Below are positions 15,148-22,577 of a DNA stretch of 22,786 nucleotides, one piece after another. Made by a program: the position numbers and the translations under genes. How positions within the stretch are numbered: the stretch's first letter is position 1; the number at the start of each line of letters is the position of its first letter. The notes under the pieces are model-generated. The model saw nothing but the letters and a program-made list of their open reading frames with translations. It ran no database searches and was not told where the DNA came from. The stretch is from DASSFZ01 sp036514635. GTDB lineage: Bacteria > Chloroflexota > Anaerolineae > Fen-1058. Location: NCBI GenBank assembly GCA_036514635.1, contig DATBWU010000105.1, positions 1 to 22,786 on the forward strand. Reading direction: 5' to 3'.

Positions 15148-15953
15148 GAGCGCAGTCCTTCAAACAGATCGCGCTCGACCGCGCGCCCACCGTTGACGGT
15201 GCTGTACGCGCGATAATAGTCTTGCGTGCCCCACAGGTTGCGGTGATGCGCTTCCGGCAAGTGCTCCAACCGGCTGTAACCGGGCAACTGGCTGCGATGA
15301 CAAGTCACCGCTTTCCACACGACCGGCCACTGGTCGGCCGTATCGATGCGCGTCGTGATGGCCCACTCCGGCCAGGGCGTCGATCGACGATCGACCCCGT
15401 CGATGTGCATCGTGATGTCGCCGAAGACGGACTGGTACGCCGCGTAGAATCCCTGCGTCCCCACGCGATAATAGAGCTTGGCGACCCGGTGCGGGCCGGC
15501 GGATGAATCGGCATAGCTCGGGTCGGCGGCGCAGACCACAGCCGCCGTCGTGAACTGGCAGATGGCGATATGATCGGGATGGCCGTACGCGCCGGGCGGA
15601 TCGAAGGTGAGCACGATGTGCGGTCGAATGCGCCGCAGGTGGCCGACGATCTTCGCGACAGCTTCGGCGGGAGAAGCCCGATCCAGCTCGCCGTCAATGT
15701 AATCCAGAAACAGCACGTCGCGCAGGCCGAGCGCTTGCGCGGCGGCGAGCAGCTCGGCTTCGCGGATGCGGCCCAGCTCGCCCGGCCCTGGATAATCCTT
15801 CGCGTCGCCCCACCAGCCGTGCTCGCCGCGCGTGGCCGTGATAAGATAGGTCTCGACGCCCTGGGCAGCGTACTTCGCCAAAACGCCGCCGAAGCCCAGC
15901 GACTCATCGTCGGGGTGAGCCGCGACGATCATCAACCGCAGGTTGTCGGCCAT
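15144..15953 (-). CDS. PIG-L (LmbE-like) family deacetylase
   Basis: This 269-residue protein carries A-A-H-P-D-D-E at 11-17 (zinc ligands His13 and Asp16, and catalytic Asp15) and G-H-P-D-H at 124-128 (third zinc ligand His128), all intact. The family removes N-acetyl groups from sugars, as in MshB, BshB and GlcNAc-PI deacetylase. Motifs such as T-A-T-R-G-E-H-G and F-D-P-P-G-A-Y-G are typical. The substrate cannot be told; there is no mycothiol or bacillithiol gene nearby. GGGAGG lies 3 nt before the ATG. It sits between two TPR genes on the same strand and overlaps the second by 4 nt. Confidence 0.93.
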   Translation of the reverse strand: MADNLRLMIVAAHPDDESLGFGGVLAKYAAQGVETYLITATRGEHGWWGDAKDYPGPGELGRIREAELLAAAQALGLRDVLFLDYIDGELDRASPAEAVAKIVGHLRRIRPHIVLTFDPPGAYGHPDHIAICQFTTAAVVCAADPSYADSSAGPHRVAKLYYRVGTQGFYAAYQSVFGDITMHIDGVDRRSTPWPEWAITTRIDTADQWPVVWKAVTCHRSQLPGYSRLEHLPEAHHRNLWGTQDYYRAYSTVNGGRAVERDLFEGLRS

Positions 15954-15971
15954 AGTCCTCCCCTAGTCAGC

Positions 15972-15999
15972 GGTCAGTGATCAGTGGTCAGTGATCAGT
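15972..15999. repeat. Two perfect tandem copies of a 14-bp unit
   Basis: GGTCAGTGATCAGT occurs twice head to tail (15972-15985 and 15986-15999), flanked by decayed copies (GTCAGC before, GGCCGGTGGTCGGTT after). It fills the short gap between the TPR gene and the PIG-L gene, just upstream of the PIG-L ribosome binding site. Confidence 0.85.
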
Positions 16000-16015
16000 G
16001 GCCGGTGGTCGGTTA

Positions 16016-17815
16016 TCACACTTCGCGTGTCACGGCCTGCACCTGCGGCAAACCCAAAAACGACTCGCGCAGATCAGGCGGGCAATGGTCGGCGATGTAC
16101 TCGATGATCTCACGCGCCGGCAGGCGCAGTGCGCGCGCTTCGGCTTGCCGGTCACATCGATCTTCGATCTCGGCCAACGCGATCAGGATCGGCCAGAGTA
16201 TCCGGCGCGAGCCAATCGCTTCGGCTTCTGCGCGAGCCTCTCTCAGCGTGACACGCGCTTCTTCGACGCGCGCGAGGCCGATGGCCGCCAGCGCCTTGCC
16301 TTTCAAGTACAGCGCATCAGCCAGCAGGTAACGGCTTTGGCCCTCGCGCAGGTCGGCCAGCAGGCTATCCATCACGTCGAGCGCGTGCGCGTAATCGCGC
16401 CGGGCCAGTGCAAGCTCGGCGTCGGCCAGCGGGACGAGGATCGGCGCGAACCATTGCAGACCCTCCGGCCGAAGTTCGCGATGCGCCGCTTGAAGCGTCG
16501 TCGCGGCGGTCTCCAGATCGCCGGTCAGCAAATGCAATCGGGCCAGCACAACGATCGGCAGCGCGTGCAGAAAATAGATGTCACCGGTTCGCGCTTGCGC
16601 CAGGCGGGCCAGTTCAAATGCGCGCTCGAACGCGCCGAGCGTTCCATAGGTCCACGCCAGATCGGCGCGTGTGGCGATGATCGGGGCCGGATGCCCGACC
16701 TGCTCGCCCAGTCGGACGGCCTCCTCCATAGTCGCAATGGCTCGATCAGGTTCGCCGCGTTCCACATAGACCAGGCCGATGTAGGTCTGGCTACCGGCCC
16801 GTCCCCAGGTGTTGTCGATTGAGCGAGCGATGTGCAGCGCTTGTTCCGATAGCGTGATCGCCGATTCGAAATGGCCGTCGCGCAGCTCCAGGAGAACCGA
16901 ATTGGAAAGATTGTCCACCAACATCGGCAGGTTGCCGAGTTCGCGCCACAACGCGCGCGATTCGTCCAGTGCGGCTCGCACGCGCTGCCATTGTTCGGTG
17001 GACATGTAGCCGTAAGCGAGATCGTTCAAGTCAAACGCCAGTTGCTCACGCAGATCGAGTTCGCGCGCGATCGCCAGCGAGGCCTCGCCGTAGGCGACGG
17101 CCTGATGTTGATCGCCCGCGCCCCATAACAGGAGCAGCATCAAGTTCCACAGGACTTTGCACTCGGCGGCGCGGTCGTCCAGCTCGCGCGCCAGCGACAG
17201 GCATTGCTCCAGCACCGTGCGCGCCTGGGCCGGGTTCTGCTTCGAGTTGAGCGTGGCGTAAATCTTGGCGCGCGCCATCAATGCAGTCAGTTCCATGCTG
17301 CGATCGCCGCGCTGACGGGCTAAGGATTCCAATTCAACGTACTTCGCCAACGCCTCTGCGTGCCGGGCGCGCAGCTCCAATGCCTGGCCGAGACTGGTGT
17401 AGAGATGCGTCAAGACCTCCGGCGCGTCCGCCAGGTGCGCCGTGCGCCGGGCGATGTCGATCGCGCTGGTGTAGTGCATCACGGCTTCGGCGTTCGCGTA
17501 CACGCGGGCGGCGGCATCGCCGGCCAGCGTGAAGTATTTCAGCGCGCGAGACTCGTCGCCGGCCTCGTTGAAGTGCCGCGCCAGCAGCGGCGCGAGTTCG
17601 CCATCGTGCAGTCGGTCGGCGTACGTGCGCTCCAGCGCCTCGCCCACGGTGCGATGCAACTGCCGGCGATCCTGTTTCACGAGCGAAGCGTAGGCCGCGT
17701 CTTGTACCAGCGCGTGACGAAAGAGGTACTCCAGCTCGGGGCGTGCCTGAATCATGCGGATCAAGCCGCTCGATTCCAGCACGTTCAGTCTTCCGAGCAG
17801 TTCAAAATCGTTCAT
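16016..17815 (-). CDS. TPR-repeat protein, C-terminal half of the split cyclase/ATPase/TPR system
   Basis: This 599-residue protein begins M-N-D-F-E-L-L-G-R-L-N-V-L-E-S-S-G-L-I-R and continues E-Y-L-F-R-H-A-L-V-Q-D-A-A-Y. In single-chain relatives this follows directly on the ATPase domain. TPR-like helix pairs fill the rest (A-L-A-K-Y-V-E-L-E, A-Y-G-E-A-S-L-A-I-A-R-E-L). It lies in the same frame as the upstream gene, separated only by TGA and one AAG codon. The ATG has no good ribosome binding site, so it depends on reinitiation or readthrough, or the upstream TGA is a mutation or error. Much of it aligns by eye with the orphan TPR protein at 13369-15147. It probably relays or senses signals through protein contacts. 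Confidence 0.85.
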   Translation of the reverse strand: MNDFELLGRLNVLESSGLIRMIQARPELEYLFRHALVQDAAYASLVKQDRRQLHRTVGEALERTYADRLHDGELAPLLARHFNEAGDESRALKYFTLAGDAAARVYANAEAVMHYTSAIDIARRTAHLADAPEVLTHLYTSLGQALELRARHAEALAKYVELESLARQRGDRSMELTALMARAKIYATLNSKQNPAQARTVLEQCLSLARELDDRAAECKVLWNLMLLLLWGAGDQHQAVAYGEASLAIARELDLREQLAFDLNDLAYGYMSTEQWQRVRAALDESRALWRELGNLPMLVDNLSNSVLLELRDGHFESAITLSEQALHIARSIDNTWGRAGSQTYIGLVYVERGEPDRAIATMEEAVRLGEQVGHPAPIIATRADLAWTYGTLGAFERAFELARLAQARTGDIYFLHALPIVVLARLHLLTGDLETAATTLQAAHRELRPEGLQWFAPILVPLADAELALARRDYAHALDVMDSLLADLREGQSRYLLADALYLKGKALAAIGLARVEEARVTLREARAEAEAIGSRRILWPILIALAEIEDRCDRQAEARALRLPAREIIEYIADHCPPDLRESFLGLPQVQAVTREV

Positions 17816-17818
17816 CTT

Positions 17819-17821
17819 TCA
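17819..17821 (-). other. In-frame TGA splitting the cyclase/ATPase and TPR reading frame
   Basis: Reading on the minus strand, ...E-V-L-S-R-S is followed by TGA, then AAG, then the ATG of the TPR gene, all in one frame. Removing this one codon would give a continuous protein of about 1,226 residues with the usual domain order. Confidence 0.9.
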
Positions 17822-19696
17822 GGATCGGCTCAACACTTCTTCGAGCACCCGCACCGAGAACTGCCGGCCGATCACCGATGCGACGCGCAGTGTGCGCTTG
17901 ACGTCTTCCGGCAGGCGATCGATGCGGGCCAGCAGCAGCCCCTGCAAGTTATCGGGAATCTCCACGTTCTCGATCTCTTTCCCGGCGATCCAACCCACGC
18001 CTTTCTTGACGATCGCGCCGCGATCAATCAACATGCGGATGACTTCCTCGACGAAGAACGGATTGCCTTCGGCTTTCTTCAGGATGATCGACCGAATCGA
18101 CTCGGGCAGCGATTCGATTTCGAGCAAGTTCGAGACGAGCTGACGGCTGTCGGCTTCGGTGAGTGGATTGAGCGCAAGCTCGGCCAGGCCTGCGCCCATC
18201 GCATCGCGCGCGGCTGTGACCAGCTTCCAGCCCGGCGCGTCGCGATCGGGTCGGGTGACGAAGCAGAACAACATCGGCGCTTCCGAGGCGAGCGGCAGAA
18301 GTTTGATCAGCAAATCGACCGACGACGGGTCGGCCCAATGAATATCGTCCAAGACGAGCACCAGCGGGCCGCGCCCGGCCAGCGCGCGGAGTAGCTGCCG
18401 CAGCGCCGACAGGTATTGCGACTGCAACGCCTGTGGATCGAGCAGGCGCACGCGCTCCAGGGCTTCGCCGTCAAGTTGCAGCAAGAGCAGATGGCCCAGG
18501 TACGGGTATACATCTAACGCCGATGCGCCGAAGAGATCGCCGGTCAGTGCCGACAGCGCAGCCCGCGTCTCCGGCTCGGTGGCCGCTGCCGGAACGCCGA
18601 TCACCGAGCGCAGCAGATCGATGAGCAGGTGATAGGCCAGACTCTGGCCGTAAGAGAGGCAGTGGCCTTCGGCCCATTGGATTGTGGATTGTGGATTGCG
18701 GACTGCGGATGCTTTCCACTCCGCGATCAACCTCGTCTTGCCCAGGCCCGGCTCGCCGATCACGAGTGCGGCGCGTCCCAGCCCGGCGCGCACGGCATCG
18801 CTCAATTGCAGAAGTGAGGCAAGCTCTGCATCGCGCCCGACCATCGGGCTTTCCAAACCGGCCAGCCCGCGCAGGCGGCCCGGTTGCGCCTTCGGGCGGA
18901 CGACCTCGTACACGCGCACCGGCTCCGATTTGCCTTTCACCTCGATCGGGCCGAGGTCGGTGCAGTCGAACACCGGCGCGATGAAACGATGGGTGTTCTC
19001 CGAAATCAACACCGTCATCGGACGCGCCGCCGACTGCATGCGCGCGGCCAGGTTCACCGCATCGCCCATCGCCGTGTACTCGTATTTGAGGTCGCTGCCC
19101 ACTTCGCCGACGACGACCATGCCGGTGTTCAACCCGACGCGCATGGCGAAGTCGATGCCGTGCTCGCGCTTCGTGTCTGCGGCGAACTCGCGCGCGGCAG
19201 TCAGCACGTCGAGCGCGGCGCGCACCGCGCGCGCCGGATCATCTTCGTGCGCGAGCGGCGCGCCGAAGAACGCCAGGATCGCATCACCCATCAGCCGCGC
19301 GATCGTTCCCTCGTAATGATAGATTGCGGGCGAGATGCGATCGAAGGCGCGATTCATGATCAACGTCCAGTCCTCCGCGTCCATGCGCTCGGCCAGCGCC
19401 GTCGATCCGACGACGTCGGCGAAGAGCGCGGTCACCAGCTTGCGCTCGCCGGCCAGGTGTGCGGCGCGCATTTTCTCGGCGAGCGGCGCGGGTGCGGCCG
19501 CGGCCAGCCGCGCCAGGCGCGCTTCTTCGACGGGCGTGCTCGCGCTGCTCACCGGTTGGCCGCAGCTCATGCAGAAGCGCGCGCCGGCAGGCAGAACCGT
19601 CCCGCAATTGGCGCAGGCCAGGCTCAACTTCGTGCCGCAGTTCATGCAGAACGCGGCATTAGATGGATTTTCGTGCCGACAGTTTGGGCACTGCAT
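17819..19696 (-). CDS. Double zinc-ribbon, class III nucleotide cyclase and AAA-type ATPase protein
   Basis: This 625-residue protein has two zinc ribbons (Cys3/6/17/20 and Cys28/31/42/45) and a class III cyclase domain at about 84-265. Metal ligands Asp94 (F-A-D-V-V-G-S-T) and Asp138 (M-G-D), and Asn215 and Arg219 (V-N-L-A-A-R) are present. Residue 134, usually Lys in R/K-x-x-G-D, is Arg, and Thr208 fills the other base-contact site. An AAA-type ATPase follows, with V-G-R at 286-288, Walker A G-E-P-G-L-G-K-T (314-321) and Walker B L-V-L-V-L-D-D (445-451). It may make cAMP in response to a signal through the TPR part. The start at 19696 has AGGGGGG upstream and begins at the first zinc ribbon. 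It ends at an in-frame TGA where relatives continue into TPR repeats. Confidence 0.9.
   Translation of the reverse strand: MQCPNCRHENPSNAAFCMNCGTKLSLACANCGTVLPAGARFCMSCGQPVSSASTPVEEARLARLAAAAPAPLAEKMRAAHLAGERKLVTALFADVVGSTALAERMDAEDWTLIMNRAFDRISPAIYHYEGTIARLMGDAILAFFGAPLAHEDDPARAVRAALDVLTAAREFAADTKREHGIDFAMRVGLNTGMVVVGEVGSDLKYEYTAMGDAVNLAARMQSAARPMTVLISENTHRFIAPVFDCTDLGPIEVKGKSEPVRVYEVVRPKAQPGRLRGLAGLESPMVGRDAELASLLQLSDAVRAGLGRAALVIGEPGLGKTRLIAEWKASAVRNPQSTIQWAEGHCLSYGQSLAYHLLIDLLRSVIGVPAAATEPETRAALSALTGDLFGASALDVYPYLGHLLLLQLDGEALERVRLLDPQALQSQYLSALRQLLRALAGRGPLVLVLDDIHWADPSSVDLLIKLLPLASEAPMLFCFVTRPDRDAPGWKLVTAARDAMGAGLAELALNPLTEADSRQLVSNLLEIESLPESIRSIILKKAEGNPFFVEEVIRMLIDRGAIVKKGVGWIAGKEIENVEIPDNLQGLLLARIDRLPEDVKRTLRVASVIGRQFSVRVLEEVLSRS
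18681..18708. repeat. Four tandem heptamers inside the ATPase coding region
   Basis: Plus-strand units ATTGTGG, ATTGTGG, ATTGCGG and ACTGCGG stand head to tail. Read on the minus strand they encode V-R-N-P-Q-S-T-I-Q at about residues 332-340, a loop about ten residues after Walker A. Such low-complexity words are typical of intergenic repeats, not of protein domains. Confidence 0.8.
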
Positions 19697-19782
19697 ACAA
19701 CCCCCCTTGGCGCAGAAGACGCGATCGCTGGCTAGACGACCGCCGAAGGCTTGAGGGCTTGTAAAAGAATAACTCCGCAGTT

Positions 19783-19841
19783 TGTCATGCTGAGCGCAGC
19801 GAAGCATCTCAGTGAGACCCTTCGCTTCGCTCAGGGTGACA
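19783..19841. repeat. Imperfect inverted repeat with 22-nt arms
   Basis: The arms 19783-19804 and 19820-19841 pair at 19 of 22 positions across a 15-nt loop. Ends are TGTCA and TGACA, and the core words are CTGAGCG and CGCTCAG with AGCGAAG and CTTCGCT. It lies in what would be the leader of the cyclase transcript if the TATAAT word at 19873-19878 is used. Confidence 0.85.
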
Positions 19842-19945
19842 ACGGACCTTTTCCTTTACGACTCCTGAGGCTATTATAGGTCGATCTGATTGCGAACGCA
19901 CGTTCCCCCCATGCGGCTGTGACAACGAGCTTTTCGATGGTCGTC

Positions 19946-20056
19946 GCCCGGAGTTCAAACTCCGGGCTGAAAGTGTGGAAATCGGCTGAAGCCGATTGGA
20001 CAGTAGCCCGGTTGACCGGGCTTTCATGCGTTCAGCCGGACGGTTCACCGCCCGGC
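19946..20056. repeat. Array of four consecutive hairpins with 2-nt loops
   Basis: Four different stems stand in a row: GCCCGGAGTT/AACTCCGGGC (19946-19967, loop CA), AATCGGCT/AGCCGATT (19980-19997, loop GA), AGCCCGGT/ACCGGGCT (20005-20022, loop TG), and GCCGGACGGT/ACCGCCCGGC (20035-20056, loop TC, one mismatch). Every loop is closed by a T-A pair. Gaps between stems are 7 to 12 nt. Confidence 0.85.
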
Positions 20057-20246
20057 GTTGCCGATCAGCACGCAAGTGCCGGCCACTTCAAACCGCTGCA
20101 GCGGATAAGCAGCGGACACATGCGGTGCAGTGCTCCCGTAAACGAATACAGAGCACGCCGATACGCCATCCGCCTATTCGTTGTGCATCCGTTGCGGCGC
20201 ACGTTCTCAGTCAAATGCGATTGCCTTGGGGCACAGGCCGGGCCGA

Positions 20247-20274
20247 TTGCGGGAAATCGGAACGCGGTTATACT
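20247..20274 (+). promoter_or_regulatory. Possible promoter of the MFS gene
   Basis: TTGCGG (20247-20252) and TATACT (20269-20274) are 16 nt apart, giving a start of transcription near 20281 and a leader of about 30 nt. A small hairpin CCGATT/AATCGG (20243-20260) overlaps the -35 box. The match is moderate. Confidence 0.4.
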
Positions 20275-20311
20275 TAACGCCCTCGCTCACTCCACGAACA
20301 AGGACAGGCTT

Positions 20312-21613
20312 GTGACTGTGCCCTCCCGCTACCGCTGGTTTGTCGTCGCCGTGTTCTTCATCTTCATGTTATTACACCAATCCGACCAACTGTTGATCGG
20401 CCCGCTGACGACGCCGATCATGAACGAGTTCCGCATCAACGAGGAGCAGATGGGCCGGGTGTTCACGGGCGCGCTGATCGTCGGAGCGGTGTTCTATCCG
20501 CTGTGGGGCTACCTCTACGATCGATATGCGCGGGCGAAGCTACTGGCGCTGGCTTCCTTGATCTGGGGATCGACCACCTGGCTGAACGCGGTCGTGCGCA
20601 CCTATCCGGCCTTCCTCGTCACGCGGGCGACGACGGGGATCGACAATTCCAGTTATCCGGGCCTGTTCAGCCTGATCTCCGACTACTTCGGACCGCACGT
20701 GCGCGGGAAGGTCTACGGCCTGTTGCAGCTCACGCAGCCGCTGGGCTTCTTGCTGGGGACGCTGTTGGCGCTATCGCTGCGCGAGGTCGCGGGAGTGGGC
20801 TGGCGCGGCGTGTTCTATCTCACCGGGGCGATGGGTGTGTTGGTGGCCGTGCTGATCTTCTTCAGCGTGCGCGAGGCTCCGCGCGGCGGGAGCGAACCGG
20901 AGTTAGCCAATCTGGAGCAGGTCGGCGTGTACCGATTCAACTGGAAGATCGTCCGGCAGTTGTTCCGCAAGCGGAGCCTGCTGCTCTTGTTTGCACAGGG
21001 ATTCTTCGGTGTCTTCCCCTGGAACGTCATCGCCTCCTGGTTTTTCCGCTACCTGGAAACGGAGCGCCACTACGATGCCGACGCCGTCTTCGTGACGATG
21101 GTGCCGGCGGTGCTCGTTTTGGCCGCAGGCTATTTCATCGGCGGGGCGCTGGGCGACTACCTGTTCAAACGCACGCCGCGCGGCCGGTTGATCGTCAGCA
21201 CGGTCGCCGTGCTGATCGGGGCGATCTTGATGCCGCTCGCGCTCAGCGTCCCCGTCGAAAACCAGGGGCTTTTCCTGGTCATGCTGTGTCTCACCGCAGT
21301 GTTCATTCCTTTCTCCGCGGCGAACGTGATTTCCACGGTGTACGACATCAGTCTGCCCGAGGTGCGGAGCACGGCCATTGCGGTGGAGAGCTTCATCGAA
21401 TCGACCGGCCCGGCGTTGGCCCCCTGGCTCGCCGGCGCGATCGCCGTCGGCTCATCGCTGCAGAACGCGATCCTGGTGATCTGCGTCTCGGCCTGGCTGA
21501 TCTGCGCGGTCTTCCTGGCGCTCGCCGCGTATCTGGTCCCGCGCGACATCGCCGTCTTGCGCGCGCAGTTGCGCGAACGGGCGGAGAGAGAGCAACGAAT
21601 GGCAATCGGATAA
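20312..21613 (+). CDS. MFS transporter
   Basis: This 433-residue protein has about twelve membrane helices and the major facilitator A-motif region G-x-L-Y-D-R-Y-A-R between helices 2 and 3, repeated in decayed form as G-G-A-L-G-D-Y-L-F-K-R-T in the second half. R-A-T-T-G-I-D-N-S-S-Y-P-G in helix 4 and D-Y-F-G-P-H-V-R-G-K resemble Spinster-like or anion:cation symporter groups. The substrate cannot be told. The GTG start at 20312 is chosen because AAGGA (20300-20304) lies 7 nt upstream and the membrane part begins at once. The frame is open earlier but through the hairpin array. The gene is followed by an 88-nt gap with a palindromic repeat. Confidence 0.88.
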   Translation: MTVPSRYRWFVVAVFFIFMLLHQSDQLLIGPLTTPIMNEFRINEEQMGRVFTGALIVGAVFYPLWGYLYDRYARAKLLALASLIWGSTTWLNAVVRTYPAFLVTRATTGIDNSSYPGLFSLISDYFGPHVRGKVYGLLQLTQPLGFLLGTLLALSLREVAGVGWRGVFYLTGAMGVLVAVLIFFSVREAPRGGSEPELANLEQVGVYRFNWKIVRQLFRKRSLLLLFAQGFFGVFPWNVIASWFFRYLETERHYDADAVFVTMVPAVLVLAAGYFIGGALGDYLFKRTPRGRLIVSTVAVLIGAILMPLALSVPVENQGLFLVMLCLTAVFIPFSAANVISTVYDISLPEVRSTAIAVESFIESTGPALAPWLAGAIAVGSSLQNAILVICVSAWLICAVFLALAAYLVPRDIAVLRAQLRERAEREQRMAIG

Positions 21614-21638
21614 ACGAATGCTCCAGCGTGAAGCAGCC

Positions 21639-21671
21639 AGACTTCCGAAGTCTTGGAGACTTCGGAAGTCT
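21639..21671. repeat. Perfect 15-bp inverted repeat, each arm itself palindromic
   Basis: AGACTTCCGAAGTCT (21639-21653) and AGACTTCGGAAGTCT (21657-21671) are perfect reverse complements around TGG. Each arm is also a 7+1+7 palindrome, so two small hairpins or one long stem could form. It ends 19 nt before the ribosome binding site of the next gene. Confidence 0.9.
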
Positions 21672-21701
21672 ACGCTAAAAAGCCTCATTGAGGAGGGCGA
21701 T

Positions 21702-22577
21702 ATGCGCATCGGAGTCACTTATCCGCAAACCGAATATGGGCACGATCCGATCGCTGTGCGCGATTACGCACAGACCGCCGAGGCGTTGGGCTTCACCCAC
21801 ATCGAAGCTTACGATCACGTGCTGGGGGCGAATCCGGATCGACCGGGCGGTTGGAAAGGCCCGTACACGCACGAATCGGTCTTCCTCGAGCCGTTCGTGC
21901 TGTTCGGTTATCTGACCGGCTTCACGCGCGTGATCGAATTCATCACCGGCGTCATCATCCTGCCGCAGCGGCAGACGGCGCTCGTCGCCAAGCAAGCCGC
22001 CACGCTCGACGTGCTGTGCGGCGGGCGATTGCGACTCGGCGTGGGCATCGGCTGGAACGAGGTCGAGTATGTTGCGCTGAATCAGGACTTTCACACGCGC
22101 GGCCGCCGCATTGGGGAGCAGATCGCATTGATGCGGCAATTGTGGACGCAGCCGCTTGTCACGTTCGCCGGGACGTGGCACACCGTCGTCGACGCCGGCC
22201 TCAACCCGCTGCCGATCCAACGGCCCATCCCAGTCTGGTTCGGCGGTCACGCCGACGCCGCTATCCGGCGTGCCGCGCGCATCGGCGACGGGTGGATGCC
22301 CAACTATCCCGACACCGAGAGGGCCCGGCCCGGACTCGATCTGTTCGATCGCACGCTGGCTGAGGCAGGCCGCGCACGCGCAGACATCGCCTTCAGAGCG
22401 CGTGTACCCTATGGCAAGGGCGACCCCGGCGTGTGGACGGCATTGATACGCGACTGGGAGACGGCCGGCGCGACGCACGTTACGCTCAACACGCTGGGCA
22501 GCGGGTTCACTCGCCCTGCCGATCATCTGGCGGCCCTGCGCCGGTTCGCCGAAGCCGTCGGCCTATCGAAACGATGA
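21702..22577 (+). CDS. LLM-class (luciferase-like) oxidoreductase, probably F420-dependent
   Basis: This 291-residue protein has the luciferase-like TIM-barrel pattern: G-V-T-Y-P-Q-T at the start, A-E-A-L-G-F-T-H-I-E-A-Y-D-H-V-L-G, the strand E-F-I-T-G-V-I-I-L-P-Q-R followed by A-L-V-A-K-Q-A-A-T-L-D-V-L, then G-R-L-R-L-G-V-G-I-G-W-N-E-V-E-Y, and P-V-W-F-G-G-H-A. These fit the TIGR03619-type F420-dependent group, although flavin use cannot be excluded from sequence alone. It would be a cytoplasmic redox enzyme of unknown substrate. AGGAGGG at 21691-21697 fixes the ATG at 21702. The stop overlaps the ATG of the small ORF that follows (ATGA). Confidence 0.9.
   Translation: MRIGVTYPQTEYGHDPIAVRDYAQTAEALGFTHIEAYDHVLGANPDRPGGWKGPYTHESVFLEPFVLFGYLTGFTRVIEFITGVIILPQRQTALVAKQAATLDVLCGGRLRLGVGIGWNEVEYVALNQDFHTRGRRIGEQIALMRQLWTQPLVTFAGTWHTVVDAGLNPLPIQRPIPVWFGGHADAAIRRAARIGDGWMPNYPDTERARPGLDLFDRTLAEAGRARADIAFRARVPYGKGDPGVWTALIRDWETAGATHVTLNTLGSGFTRPADHLAALRRFAEAVGLSKR

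Larger units (their letters stand above)
19697..20311. other. Long intergenic region between divergent cyclase and MFS genes
   Basis: No gene is supported in these 615 bases, although the MFS reading frame stays open back to 19919. It contains an imperfect inverted repeat (19783-19841), a minus-strand TATAAT word at 19873-19878 that could serve the cyclase gene, a palindrome GAACGCACGTTC at 19894-19905, four consecutive short-loop hairpins (19946-20056), a palindrome CCGCTGCAGCGG at 20093-20104, and a likely MFS promoter at 20247-20274. Confidence 0.7.

Noticed and set aside
17819..17821. Selenocysteine or general TGA recoding
   Set aside because: TGA is used as a normal stop for several other genes here, no Cys is expected at this point in relatives, and no selenocysteine insertion element was recognised downstream.
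17360..18394. A 344-residue plus-strand frame opposite the cyclase and TPR genes
   Set aside because: Low-information shadow frame; the minus-strand genes carry all recognisable domains.
20503..21678. A 391-residue frame overlapping the MFS gene on the same strand
   Set aside because: Arg/Ala/Gly-rich shadow without membrane helices or motifs; the MFS frame accounts for the region.
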